Positions 1 to 11,462 of a stretch of DNA of 64,000 bases are shown one piece after another (the first letter of the stretch is position 1; every line of letters begins with the position of its first letter). This DNA comes from Epiperipatus broadwayi (Eukaryota; Onychophora; Udeonychophora; Euonychophora; Peripatidae): positions 374,001 to 438,000 of the forward strand of contig JAQFVV010006706.1 in assembly GCA_028023455.1 (NCBI GenBank). Direction: 5' to 3'. The notes beneath the pieces are model-generated. The model was not told the DNA's origin and ran no database searches. It saw only the letters and a program-made list of their open reading frames with translations. The position numbers were made by a program, and so were the translations under genes.

Positions 1-410
1 TTCTTTTTTTTTTATTCTGTTGCTCTTACCTTATAAATACTTTTGTTTTGTTTTTTAAATTAGTTAGCAGCTTCTCTTATCGTTGAGAACAGTTATCTTT
101 CATTTACTACACAATTCTCGATTTATCCTTTCCACACATTAACTAGACCCATCTTGTAATAGAACTTTAAACTTCAGACATTACATTACCCTTTATTTTT
201 AATTCCAATCTACCCAACATTATTCCTTAAGATTTTTATTATTTTCATGGTTCCTTTACAAATGTAAGATACTTTGGTATAATAATGTCATTTTATTTGA
301 CTGATACAATTCTTTTTGACTTAAGTTTTCATTTTTTTATGAGTTTTATGAGGGATTTTTTTACCTTTATGCATACAAAGCATTGCAAAACTGTATATCA
401 TTGGATACAA
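1..410. other. AT-rich DNA without identifiable genes
   Basis: Low-complexity AT-rich sequence with short homopolymer runs. I see no open frame of useful length and no recognisable repeat before the SINE that starts at about 411. Confidence 0.6.
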
Positions 411-506
411 CCTGGTGGTTGAGAGATCAGTGTGACTGCCTTACAAGCAGTTGCCTGGGTTGCGGGTTCATGTACCGTCTGATGCTATGACACTTGAAAA
501 AAAAAA
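411..506 (+). mobile_element. tRNA-derived SINE, aged copy
   Basis: This matches the same family as the copies at 9103, 26545, 36313 and 57070. Shared landmarks are the head GGTGGTTGAGAGATCAG, the promoter B-box-like GGTTCATGTACC, the tail GATGCTATGACACTTG and a terminal A run. Compared with the GC-rich copy at 26545, several CG dinucleotides here are TG or CA (for example GTGTGACTG against GCGCGACTG), the expected decay of an older methylated copy. No clear target-site duplication was found, and the extreme 5' end is altered. SINEs of this kind are transcribed by RNA polymerase III and mobilised by a partner LINE. Confidence 0.8.
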
Positions 507-1079
507 CGATCATTTTCCTAACATATCCATATATTCTCTAGATAATAAGTTATACATTAACTATGGCACAAAAAATATAAGCCTAAAATTGTTTTATAAA
601 TCCAACCAAATATAATAAGTAAGGTATCTCCAACATAGATCTAAGAAGAGTCTTGGTCCATATTTTGCTTGGATCCAGTATAGCATGGTTATTATTGGAC
701 AATTCCACTTGGGCTGCCTTAAATACTAAGATTAATACCTTGTTATTGTTCTTCAGCAAATGAGAAAATAATTTTCAGGTGTTAATAAAGCCTGACTTCC
801 AGAATCTGCAAATACTAGATCTCATTATTATTTTTATCTAATTATTGTTTGATCTTTTACTTTTTTTTTTTTTGCAAGTGATTGTAGCACTTCTGTAAAA
901 TTATTCTTAGGTTTATTTTGTTATAACCCTGTTCATGCTTTGGTGATGGTGTTCTTTTTATTTTAACTAAAGTTATATCTTTATACTGTAAAAAACTTAT
1001 GTCTATTATGCTGATAAGTTCAACCATTTTTTCAATACAATTCTTTTTTGAAGTTATCATGAAATGTTTAACTTAAACA
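507..1079. other. AT-rich intergenic stretch
   Basis: No gene or repeat boundary can be supported here. The short minus-strand open frame over 857-1060 has low-complexity composition and no family resemblance. Confidence 0.5.
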
Positions 1080-1772
1080 AGGCAAAACTCTCCATACAGT
1101 AGTGCCACCCTGTGCCAACCAGAGTAATCAATGAATGCCAAAAGGCTTGTGCATAAAATCCCTATCTAATGCCTACTCATCTAATATCCCCAGACAAGTT
1201 TCATCAGTGAGGAGCTTTGGATCTGAGAGCACTGCACCTACATCTTAGGATCTAATGCATTATTACTCTGGTTGGCACAGGGTGGCACTACTGTATGGAG
1301 AGTTTTGCCTTGTTTCTAAACAATTATGTGCTAGTATAAGAGATGGTGATCATGTGATGCTTAGTGGTTTAACACCAATCCTGCCTAATATGATATTGGT
1401 GGCTATGGTTGTTAAAAAGCTAAAGACACCAAAATGTATGGGTGTTGAACTGAGTTCAGACCCATATGACTATATAAGCTATTGAGCTTAGATTGAAAAT
1501 ATTTTGGTTTTCAATTTCATTCTCATAGTTTTATAGTTAAGTAGAGATAAAAGGTGGTTGCTGGAGAGTTCTATTAGATCCTAAGATCTAGGTGCAGTGC
1601 TCTCAGATCCAAAGCTCCTCACTGACAAAGGCCACAAGCCAGACACTAATCTGGAGATATTGTATGAGTAAGCATTAGATAGGGATTTTATGCATAAGCC
1701 TGCTGGCATCCATTGATTACTCTGATTGGCACAGGGTGGCACTACTGTATGGAAAGTTTTGCCTTGTTTATA
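1080..1772. repeat. Foldback repeat with about 180-bp inverted arms
   Basis: The arm at about 1080-1255 reappears as its reverse complement at about 1573-1772. It includes the markers GGCAAAACTCTCCATACAG, CAGAGTAATCAATG, CATAAAATCCCTATC and TCTGAGAGCACTGCAC. A further inverted copy of the outer module lies inside at 1256-1315. The 76-residue open frame at 1255-1485 is produced by the repeat and is not a gene. The modules TCTGAGAGCACTGCAC and TCAGACCCATATGACTAT also resemble parts of the ribozyme-bearing element at 6851-7390, so this looks like a rearranged relative. Confidence 0.75.
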
Positions 1773-2145
1773 AACAATTATGTGCTAGTATAAGAGATGG
1801 TGATCATGTGATGCTTAGTGATTTAAATGCTTAACTTGATATAGCATATTTTATTTTCCAAAAATAAGAAGAAAGCAAAGGTCTTTAGTTAACTACATGA
1901 GCATTGTCCATTTCCAGATTTATATCATTTTTGACATATCTAAGACTTACACTCCTTTATTTTTTTCTACTCTAAAATTTATCCACATTTTGGTATATTG
2001 ATGGAATATAACAAAGAGTTCCACCAATTCTATACTGAATTGCTATTGCAGTTATTTTTTTCATTAAACTAATCGATGATAAAATTTTCTCATACTATTT
2101 AAGCATTCAATAGGGTTTTTACTCATTCTTCTTTAATAGGCAGCG

Positions 2146-3013
2146 GGAAAACTTTACATAAAATAGTGCCACTCAGTGCAACCCAAAGTAATCTATGTAT
2201 GAGTAGGCATTGGATAGAAATTTTGTGCACAAATCTCCTTGCATCCATTGATTACTCTGTCTTGCACTGAGTGGTGCTACTGTATGGAGAGTTTTGCCTT
2301 TGTGAAAAGTAGCTACTGTAAGCATAAAAAATAGTGATTGTGTGATCTTTGATGGTTCTTCTTTAATAATTTTCATAGTATTTAAATTATTTATCCCACT
2401 AATAATTTTGGCAACTTTTTCAACACATTATTAATTATTCTAAAAAATTGTTTTATTATTAATTTCTATATTAAAACAGAGGCAAAATCCTCTATACAGT
2501 AATGCCACTCAGTGCAAGCCAGAGTAATCAATGGATGCAAGAAGGTTTGTGCATAAAATCCCTATCCAGTACCTACTCAACCAAAATTCTTAGACTAGTT
2601 TCTAGCTTATGACTTTCATCACTGATGAGCCTTGGATCTGAGAGCACTGCACATAGATCTTTGGTTCTAATGCAACCCTCCCGTAGCTACTTTTAACCAC
2701 TTTAGTTAACTACAAAATCATGAGTCCAAAATTGAAAACACAATAATATTTTCAATCCAAGTTCATTAGCTTATATTATCATATAGGTCTGAACTCCATT
2801 CAGTATCCATACATTTTGGTATCTTTGGTTCTTTAATAACCATAGCCACCACTATCTTATTAAGCAGGATTGGCATTAAACCTCTAATATCACATGATCA
2901 CCATTTCTTACGCTTGCACTGAGTGGCACTACTGTAAGGAGAGAGAGTTTTGCCTCTCTTTTAAGAGATTGAGCAAGCATAAGAAATGGTGATCATGTGA
3001 TGTTTAGTGGTTT
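2146..3013. repeat. Further inverted copies of the 1080-1772 repeat family
   Basis: Outer modules occur at about 2146-2205 and 2479-2540 in one orientation and at about 2247-2305 and 2910-2960 in the other. The stretch 2690-2900 is a diverged reverse complement of 1330-1560. At 2605-2645 the sequence CACTGATGAG is followed shortly by ATCTGAGAGC. It looks like the hammerhead core region of the 7.2-kb element with stem II, the GAAA box and stem III lost. Confidence 0.65.
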
Positions 3014-3129
3014 CAAATTCCTATATTCTACTATAAAACATGTTAACTTTTTATTCTCTGATATGAGAGCTATCTTAGAGATGGTTTTTGCCTATTTAAA
3101 ACTTTATAGTATCCATGTCAGCCTCTGAA

Positions 3130-3860
3130 ATAAGATGTTTTTTTTTTATTTTATTCATGTTCTTAATTCACTCCTTTTCTTTTCTGTATTGCCTATTCTA
3201 TTTGACATTAATTCTGTCTTATTTTTCTTTCTTTTTGAAATTTTTTTCTTTTGATTTCATTCTATTTATAAGTTGACATATCTCCAATTTTTCTTTTTTA
3301 AATTTTATATATTTTCTAACAACTGAAAATTCTTTCTTATTGGTTTTCCTATTGTCTGTTGGCATGGTTTCATAGTTTTTACAATGTTAATTATTTTTTC
3401 TTTCAATTCATCATTCACTTTAACATTTTGCTTTTTTCTCTATTTTACAATGTTTTCTTAATGTGTTTATTTTATTCATCATTTTATAGTATTGAACCTT
3501 AATCACCACTTCTGATTTTTTTAAAATTGCTTTGCAATGCTGTCTTCTATTTAATAATCTGAAATCTCTGTATTACACTTACCATAGTCAATCACTTTCC
3601 TAACCATCATTATCATTGTTATCATATTTTATTTAGCTTAACGTATTCTATACTATCTTTAAATAATGTATATGTCATTATCTTTCAGTAAATGCATGTT
3701 ATTGATCTTTATTTTATTCAGTTGTCTTTAAAAATATTTAATAAATTTTGATCTCTTTGATTAAATAGTATTTTTATTTCAATACAAAGTTGTCAATTCA
3801 TTGTTTTAATTATGTATCACTATGACCCAAATTCTGAATAACTTATAGTATATTTGACCA
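3130..3860 (-). pseudogene. Decayed RTE-type LINE relic
   Basis: The T-rich plus strand aligns by eye, with many substitutions, to the plus-strand reading of the RTE element at about 60.06-60.75 kb, which is the region linking its endonuclease to its reverse transcriptase. The best stretch is about 3320-3415 against 60240-60355. Farther on, the reverse complement of about 3585-3610 can be read as a ruined version of the SDHRLVRCK segment. No open frame survives. This is a homology call made without an alignment tool. Confidence 0.5.
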
Positions 3861-6838
3861 GATTTATCATCTTTGTTGCTGTCTTCTATATTAAAAAACT
3901 GAATTGATTTAATTATTCAGAACTGCCATGACAGTAAAGCAACAATTATTTAAAAAATATTTTGAATGTATTACAAATGTCCCAACATGATCTCAGAACT
4001 TAAATATGGCTGAGTTCAAGATTTTTCCATTAATTATTCATTAGGTATGATGCCTATCTTGGGTGTGCAATTTCTGTCACAAAGGGAATCAAAAAGTTTC
4101 AGCAACTGATGATCAGAAATCACAAACATCTCTTCCAAAGAAAGATAATTGTATCAATTTCTACTTTATTAACATACTTATTTTCATTCACTTGCATGAT
4201 ATCTAAGAGAGTATGAAAATAAAAAATTAAAATATTTTAACATGCACAAACATACATAAATTAATGTGAATAAATATATGTTTTATTTTATATAATGCAA
4301 TACTTTTACATCACTTTTTTTTTTTCTCGAGAAATTCTTAATAACAAGTGGCCATATTTTTAAAATGTTATTAGATCAGATATCAATATAGTTTGAATAA
4401 AGAAAATACTTTATATAGAGAGGAAAATGCATATAAAACAATTATAAAAATTATAAATATTAATAAATAGTCGGAATATAATCCAAAATTACATTTTACA
4501 GCATTGGATATTTTGTCCAAGAATTATAATTAATCTAGCAATAAATTTTTTTATAAAAATGGTTTAAAAAATATTTTACTGACTCAATTTATGTCTGGAA
4601 TGTTTAATAAGTCCATGCCAGTTTTGGAGCGAAGGAGTTAAAATATTTTTCTTAACATTGGAACATTTTATTCTAGTGTATAACAATGTGTCAGAGTGAA
4701 AAAATGTCTGGTTCACTCTTTTCAAGATTCTTTCTGTCTTTTATTCAATTTATTGTATGTGTTATGTAGCAACATAGTTTAGCTGTTTATTCACAAAAAG
4801 TTTAAGATACTAGCATATCTCCATCACAAGCTATGACATAAAATGTGGCAGGGTGTTTCCTATCTTTGCAAAAACCTCTTTCATGACTTATATTAATTTG
4901 GGAAGTATCCAAAAGCAGTTGGAGCTAAAGAAAGAGAATAGAGACTATGTTTAAGCACAACAATGCTTTTTGACCAAAAATCATGTCCAACATGCAAATG
5001 TGGAAAAATGCATCTTCATGTGACATTTACAAAAGCCTTAATTTCATATAATGTACAAACTATAGGGTCACACATGATTTAATGCATCCAAATATTAAAT
5101 AATGTTTACTGTCTGATTTTCAAGAATTTGTTTATGGTGAATATTGGCTTTAGAGCAATATTTTGGGTTTTTTTCTATTCTTTGTTTTTTTCTTTTTCTG
5201 GTAAACACTATTCTGCATTTTGGCACTTCAATGATAGTACATACTGTAAATCATCATATTTTACCATCTCAGGAGTGGCCAAATTTGGAGATGTTGGGGG
5301 TGACTTTTTTGGTGAAAATGTACCTGAGAGTAACTATGTTTTTTTTCAGGGCTTCAAACCAAAAACAAGAAATTTTTTTTTTGCCAGAATAAAAACTGGA
5401 ATGGAAAGAAATAATGGTTTGAAGTCCTGGTATTTGTAGAACGTAATTACAAATTGGTGTTTTTTTAATAAGGGTTTTTTAGTTACTCAGAAATATTGAT
5501 GTTTTTAGAAGATAAAAACTGATGATTTTTTTTTTCCATAAGATACAGTCTGTTGAAGACATTTTATATGATTACTATTAAATTACCTGTTCCATCTACT
5601 ATTATAATTTGTTTATGTAGCTTTGTAAATATTTATTAATGGACTGTTTCCCATGAGGATACTCATATGTGACTTTAACATGTTCTCAAACTGCTAATTT
5701 TTTTGTTATTTTACTGATTTAGTGGTCATTTTATCAAGAAAAACTACTGTATGCTGCTTCCCTCTTTATAATTATTTTGCATTTAAAAATCAATAATATT
5801 TAAATTTAAAGTTATAACAATAAGACAGGGTCTGTTTTCCAAGGCTCTGATTGGATGTTTTACATTCTTTACAAAAGGGAGCATTTGTCAACATTTTTGA
5901 TAGTTCTAAGTCTTTTTGTTGTGATTTTCAAAATGAAATGTATATTTTAGTGTATTTTTTATATATTTATTATTATTTTCATAAAATATGTTTGAAAATA
6001 TAATTATTTTGGAAGAATAGTTCAATTTTTAGTAAAAAAAATACTTTTAGATGAAGCTAAATTGAGAAAGAAATCAATAACATAGGCTGCATTTTGTAAT
6101 AGGTTATGAAAAGTACATTTTATGTTGTCCACTATAGATTATTGTTTTTATCAATTATTAATAGAAATTTATTTTTGAAAAACTTTCATTTACTTTAATA
6201 ATCTAATAATTTATTAATTTGCTTTTTAAAAACTAAATTAAAATGAGTATAGTTTCAAAAGACAAATATATATTTACTGTTGATTCTGTAAATGACCAAT
6301 CAAAAATTTAGAACTTTAATTTACTCAGGCAAAAGATATTTTGAATGAGGTAAAGGTTAAATTACAATTATTAAATTACTATATGAAGTGTTTTAAAAAG
6401 TTTACATCTTTGTTTTAAAATCAGTTCATTAAAATTATTGTTTCTCCAGTACAAATTGTTTTCATTTCTTCTCAGGGAAGGAGTGGCAATTAAATATTTT
6501 TAAGAAATTTTAGTTCTAGCATTTCACAAAAATAATTCAATTCTTTTCAGCTTATTCCAATGTAGGTTTATTTTTAAGATCAACAATAACAATAGGTATT
6601 TCAAATTTAAATATTTTTAAATGAGAATTTTGAATTTTTTCTTTTTTCTTTTTTATAATTTTTCATATTCAAATCAGCGTGAATGTATCACTATAATTTG
6701 GCAATGTTCATGTCATCTTTGTGGTCAACATCTTCACTACTCTTGTACTACCTATCCCTACATTTGAATGAAATTTCAGATTCATAGCATACTCCCCTCT
6801 CATATTTTTTTGTTAATTTATCACAAGTAAAACATAAT
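3861..6838. other. AT-rich DNA, no gene recognised
   Basis: About 3 kb of low-GC sequence. The 103-residue open frame at 5128-5439 is rich in Phe, Ser and Lys, overlaps another frame and resembles no family I know. A short inverted repeat, GCTTCAAACCA with TGGTTTGAAG, lies at about 5350-5424. Nothing else can be supported. Confidence 0.5.
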
Positions 6839-6850
6839 ATATATATATAT

Positions 6851-7390
6851 TGACTCTGACGTTTATGTAAACAGAATATGCTTGTTTTGGAGGTTTTGGT
6901 AAAGCCCCATCTATTGATCATTAATACAAGCGATAGCAAGTTTTAGGTATATAAAACTTGTGTTTGTTTTTCATAAATGTACCTTTAAAGTTTTCTTGCA
7001 ATGATATAGATTGCAGAAGCTTTGACTAAGTGGAGAAACTGAACTGATATCAGACCCATATAGCTATCTGGTTTGGTAGGCTGAGTTTGAAGACATTAAT
7101 GTGTCTAAAAGATTCATGCTTACAAACTGATAGAAACGTTTTGCATAAACGCTTGGAGTTAATGTTTAGGTCTAGTTTCTTACTCCTGTCCTTCACTGAT
7201 GAGAGCAAATCAGCTTGAAATCAGCTGATCTGAGGGTGGAGCATAATGAAAAAGACAGTGAATATTGACTCTGACGTTTATGTAAACAGAATACGCTTGT
7301 TTTGGAGGTTTTGGTAAAGCTCCATCTATTGATCATTAATACAAGCGATAGCAGGTTTTACGTATATAAAACTTGTGTTTGTTTTTCATA
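6851..7390 (+). mobile_element. Retrozyme-like element with 125-bp direct terminal repeats
   Basis: A block at 6851-6975 recurs at 7266-7390 with about four mismatches, giving a 415-bp period. Both outer ends abut short (AT)n runs. Between the repeats lies a complete hammerhead ribozyme fold at 7183-7241, about 25 nt before the second repeat. Known animal and plant retrozymes and Penelope-like elements carry hammerheads that process tandem transcripts into unit-length RNAs, often circular. A 1.3-unit insertion is what reverse transcription of such a circle beyond one turn would leave. No protein-coding frame is present, so it would be non-autonomous. The retrozyme assignment is inference; the repeats and the ribozyme fold are directly visible. 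Confidence 0.7.
7183..7241 (+). ncRNA. Type I hammerhead ribozyme candidate
   Basis: All core elements are present in order: CTGATGA at 7196-7202, GAA at 7217-7219, A at 7220 paired to T at 7229, and the cleavage triplet ATC at 7228-7230. Stem II is GAGC (7203-7206) with GCTT (7213-7216), closing a 6-nt loop. Stem III is ATC (7220-7222) with GAT (7227-7229), closing AGCT. Stem I is open: CCTTCA (7190-7195) pairs with TGAGGG (7231-7236), and beyond an internal loop (TGT against T) CTCC (7183-7186) pairs with GGAG (7238-7241). The predicted self-cleavage site is between 7230 and 7231. A very short stem III with a looped stem I is typical of retroelement-borne type I hammerheads. Confidence 0.85.
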
Positions 7391-8055
7391 TATATATATT
7401 GTAACCAATAGAAGTTGAAAAAGATGAATCTGACAGATAAATGATCTCTCACAAAAGCCGGAATAAATTAATAAGCAGACAATATTATAGAGTAAGCTCA
7501 GAAAATTTTGAAAGGCATATACTTCAATACCAAGAGCAAGCATAAGAATAAATAGTAGCAATAGATAATCATTATGAAGGTAAAGGCAATATATTAGAAA
7601 AATTAAGAGGAGAAGAATTCTTATAATCATGCTTTAAAATATAATGTTTTTTAATATTTAGATCATATATCATTAAAGGGTTAGGTTACTTTAAAATTCT
7701 CTATTCAGAATACATCTTGCAGCTATAACACATCTTACAACTATAATTAGTATCGTATTGTTATGATCAGATTTACCATTAAATTTTGTATATAAAATAG
7801 AAACATGTTATCTCATGTCTTAGCCATATATCTTTTTTAATAATTTTATATGTAAAATGGATATCTCTGGGTTCATATAACTAATATTTTAATAATTATA
7901 AATTTTATTTCTCTCCTTTAATTTTGAAAAATCTATCAGATAAAGAATGAAATTCTAGTAAACAAAGCAGTGAGACATACTCTTACCTTTGATATAATGA
8001 CACTCTAAAGTACAATAATATTTTTTAAAATTTGAACTAAACATAAAAACTCTTA

Positions 8056-8373
8056 GTCAAAATAAGAATAGATCACATGACCCTATTCTCCTAAGCTTGT
8101 AAGTTATAAACAATGAGGATTGCCAACTCCTCAACAAGCTTTGTGATAAATGCTTAGCCAGAGCGAGCATTTAAAATATCTCTGTCGGAACCCCCCCCAA
8201 ACCTCTGACCATGGTTTTGTGCTTTGGCACTCCTCTGAGAGATGCTGAGGAGTGCCAAAGCACAAAACCATGGTCAGGGGTTTGGGGGGTTCCTGACAGA
8301 GATATTTTAAATGCTGGTTCTGGTTAAGCATTTAGCACGAAGCTTGTTTATGAATTGGCAATCCTCATTGTTT
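8056..8373. repeat. Long near-perfect foldback (hairpin) insertion
   Basis: Arms at 8104-8235 and 8246-8377 are nearly perfect reverse complements around a loop of about 10 nt. Inner arm sequence includes TTTGGCACTCCTC and GAGGAGTGCCAAA, and a C-rich run faces a G-rich run. The 13-bp direct repeat ATAAAAACTCTTA occurs at 8043-8055 and 8374-8386 and may be the target-site duplication, although the right copy overlaps the arm end. The structure suits a MITE or foldback element with no coding capacity. If transcribed it would form long double-stranded RNA. Confidence 0.8.
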
Positions 8374-8430
8374 ATAAAAACTCTTAATTTAAAATAAAAT
8401 AGTGTACCAGAATAACATCTAGATATAATT

Positions 8431-8456
8431 AATGGAGAAGGGATTTTATGTCCATT
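8431..8456. other. Hairpin with conserved AAGGGATTTTATG loop, site 1
   Basis: The perfect 6-bp stem AATGGA (8431-8436) and TCCATT (8451-8456) encloses the 14-nt loop GAAGGGATTTTATG. The same loop with different but still complementary stems occurs at 48696-48723 and 54185-54212. Confidence 0.6.
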
Positions 8457-9102
8457 CAAAATATCACACTAATAAAACCTCTTTAAATATTTTGTAAATT
8501 AAAATCAAGCAATTCCACTATTTGAATTTATGATAAATAAACAAATAATCTTCTAACTAGAATAAAGTGATTTCAAAACAAGTTCAGTGATGTTAAAAAT
8601 AAATGAATTTCATAAAGTGATCTTCTAATATTGAATAAATAATTGTAATTATTTTTAATAAATAAAACAATTTTTTTTGGTTGTATTTTAACATCCAAGT
8701 TGCATATTTTAATAAAGTGACTCTTATGTCAAATTTTATATGTTCATGTACTCTCAATGCATAAAAGTAAAGACAATTTGTGATAAACATAATAATATTT
8801 AAAATACTCAAGGTAAGTAGACGATGAGTAACAGTTAAGAAAGTAAGTTAACAATAAAAATATTTATTTTGAGATTAAACATTTAACAATGTTATAATTT
8901 GTATAATACCATCAAGATTAATTCTTTGGATATACTAAACCAAACTTAATATGGATGAAAATTGTAATTTACAGTTTAAAATGAATAAACAAAAAATAGA
9001 TAATGTTGTTTGGTTAATGAAACTTTCTTCAGTATGTTATTTGAATCAGTTTTCTCATTTTTACAAAACAATCATCTATGATAATATCATCAATGAATAT
9101 AT

Positions 9103-9207
9103 ATATTTTTCTCATGTGTCATAGCATCAGCTGGGAAGCGAACCTGCTAACCTGGGACAACTGCTTGTAAAATGGCTGTCACTGCATCTCGATCACCAAT
9201 GCTTGCC
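9103..9207 (-). mobile_element. tRNA-derived SINE with 17-bp target duplication
   Basis: On the minus strand this reads CAAGCATTGGTGATCGAG, then the B-box-like GGTTCGCTTCC, then GATGCTATGACAC and an A-rich tail. The direct repeat ATCATCAATGAATATAT flanks it exactly at 9086-9102 and 9208-9224, the signature of target-primed insertion. The equivalent place in the paralogous tract at 54.7-54.9 kb has no SINE. Confidence 0.9.
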
Positions 9208-10126
9208 ATCATCAATGAATATATTTAATGCTTTATAAAATATAACTAATCCATGCTGTGAGGTAAAAGCTGAAGAAAATGCATATGAGGTGCTGGAAAA
9301 ATACAGCTACAAGCACTACACCTTAAAGCAAACAATCTATACTTAGATATAGTAAGAGTGTAACTAAAAGTAAGGATGGTGTTTCTCAATATCTAGGAAA
9401 AGAATCAATTGCCAAGATAAAGTCATGGCAGTACATCACCCATGGCTTTATACATAAATACAATATAAACAAATCCACATTGGGTATAACACAAACACAA
9501 AGTAAATGATGGCACAAACAAAAAGGAAAGATACCTACAGCTTACAGTAATAAATAAGCTAATACTTTATCACTAGTTGCACAAGTAATAAAAATAGATC
9601 ATCAAAAAAGAACAACAATAATAAAGAGATTTGATTTAAAGCATTATGTGCTTAAATATAAGATAAACAACAATATAATTCACTGCAAGAATATAATATA
9701 AGAAAGATACTAATGCTACATCTTTATAAACTACACTGGTAAGATAAAGATCAACAAGAGAAAGAATTATGCTAAATCTTTTTAATACATGCTGACAAGA
9801 CAAAATGCACTCATTAAAAGAAAGTAAGACTAATGATACAGTTACTTTTAAAAATAGAATAATTAACTGATTTGTAAAATCAATAAATTAATAATTAGTG
9901 CTAAATATATCTTAATAAAAATATAGCATAAACTAAACAATAGAATGATATATATCAGCTTCTATCTCTGTCAAAATTTTTATATACATTCAAAATAAAT
10001 AACTTCATGATAGGGTCAAATATAACACCTTTAAAATTATAGCATTATCAAACTACTAATATTCTGAAAATTTTTGACAATATAGTTCATCCATGATCTT
10101 AAAAATTATACTGAATAAAAATGCCT

Positions 10127-10261
<135 letters not shown>

Positions 10262-11076
10262 GTCATCGTCTCTAGTATTGGAGAGCATCCAAACTCGCAA
10301 TACGTTGCAATTCAGTTTTTCGATGAACACCAGCGTGCAATATTTCAAACTAAAATAAAAACTTTGGGAAACTATGTGCTAATAATAGTCAATCTAAGCC
10401 TGCAAAGCTATTGTAACAGAATAATTAAAAACACTTATTTCGGATATACCATACAGGATTTTCAAAAATTAATACAGTCATTTGGCAAAGCTATTTATAT
10501 AAAACAAATCTACTTATCCGACACCCCCATCCCGGTTTTCAGAAACAATTTTCCATTTCAAAATAAAGCTGAATGACAGTGTAAACCCAAAGGATATCCC
10601 AACACAAATAGTTGACCAAAATGCAATACTGACATTCACATAAAAGGATTAAGGCCGAGATGTTTTGTGTGCGGTAAAACCGGACACTTAGCAATCGATT
10701 GCAAATTAAAAATCAACCAGAAAAACCAACCAAGCACTGAAGATCATCCAAGTGAAGCTCACCAACAGGAATCAAACAGTACAAAACAGATAACAAAAAC
10801 AACTAATAAACAACAAAGAGTTAATAAAAAATCCACAGATCAACAGCAATTGAATAATAAAAAAACTGCACACACATTTCCAGCACCTGAAATTCTGGAT
10901 TTCTCAACAAAAACAACCAATAGAATTCAAACCCCCACTGATAAAAAACAAAAAGTCAACAGCCTCAAGAAGCTGTAATGAAAAAAACAGCACACAATCT
11001 AACTCAGCCTACCAAAGATATTGATGAAAAAGAGATAATAAAAGAGCAAATAAACTTACACAGTAATAGTGATCAA

Positions 11077-11160
<84 letters not shown>

Positions 11161-11431
11161 CACCAAACACACAATATTAAAAATAATACAACAATGGAAA
11201 TTATGGAAGCTATCACTCCAAATATGCCTCAAATCACCAAAGCTAACACAGAACAAAGCAAAAGACCAGGCCACCTACCAAAAAAAAAACAGAGGACCCA
11301 AAAAAAAAACCAAAATAACAGAATCCAACCTTAGCCTTGCTGATCACAACACTACAACTATAGTAGAAACAGATGAAGATCTGGAAATGAAATATGAGAA
11401 TGAATGGGAAGAAACACCAGATCAATCCTAA
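10262..11431 (+). pseudogene. LINE-A copy 1 ORF1 (gag-like), 3' part, broken
   Basis: The fragment at 10262-10576 (starting near SSIGEHPNSQYVA) matches the ORF1 of copy 4 near 20065. A frameshift separates it from the segment at 10667-10976, which holds a zinc knuckle, CFVCGKTGHLAIDC (C-x2-C-x4-H-x4-C), the hallmark of nucleic-acid-binding ORF1 proteins. A polar Asn/Gln/Thr/Lys-rich tail follows and resumes after the (AT)n array, ending at 11429-11431, about 30 bp before ORF2. The start of ORF1 is missing. At least two frameshifts, a stop and the (AT)n insertion make it non-functional. Confidence 0.8.
11079..11158. repeat. (AT)n microsatellite within LINE-A copy 1
   Basis: About 40 uninterrupted AT units near the ORF1 end. 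It creates spurious Tyr-Ile repeat reading frames on both strands. Confidence 0.95.
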
Positions 11432-11462
11432 CATTTAAATCACAACCAAAAAACAATATATA

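Larger units (their letters stand above)
7395..10126. repeat. Background repeat, locus A left part
   Basis: This non-coding AT-rich tract is recognisably paralogous, in the same order, to about 53.25-55.72 kb. Matched landmarks include GACTCTTATGTC near 8718 and 54445, ATCATGGCAGTACTC-like sequence near 9425 and 55075, and the AATAAATCCACATT-like stretch near 9470 and 55120. The locus A copy carries a foldback (8056-8373) and a SINE (9103-9207) that the other copy lacks. It ends at the microsatellite where the LINE cluster begins. The short open frames inside it (7358-7630, 8131-8331, 8593-8811) are not supported as genes. Confidence 0.6.

Noticed and set aside
1255-1485. 76-residue open frame with a protein-like N-terminus
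   Set aside because: It lies across the inverted repeat family and its sequence recurs in inverted copies with stops. It is a repeat by-product.
4098-4125. CTGATGATCAGAAATC as another hammerhead core
   Set aside because: CTGATGA and GAAA are separated by only two to three bases, leaving no stem II.
5128-5439. 103-residue plus-strand open frame
   Set aside because: Phe/Ser/Lys-rich, overlaps a second frame of similar length, has no domain, no upstream or downstream exon signals, and sits in T-rich DNA where such frames arise by chance.
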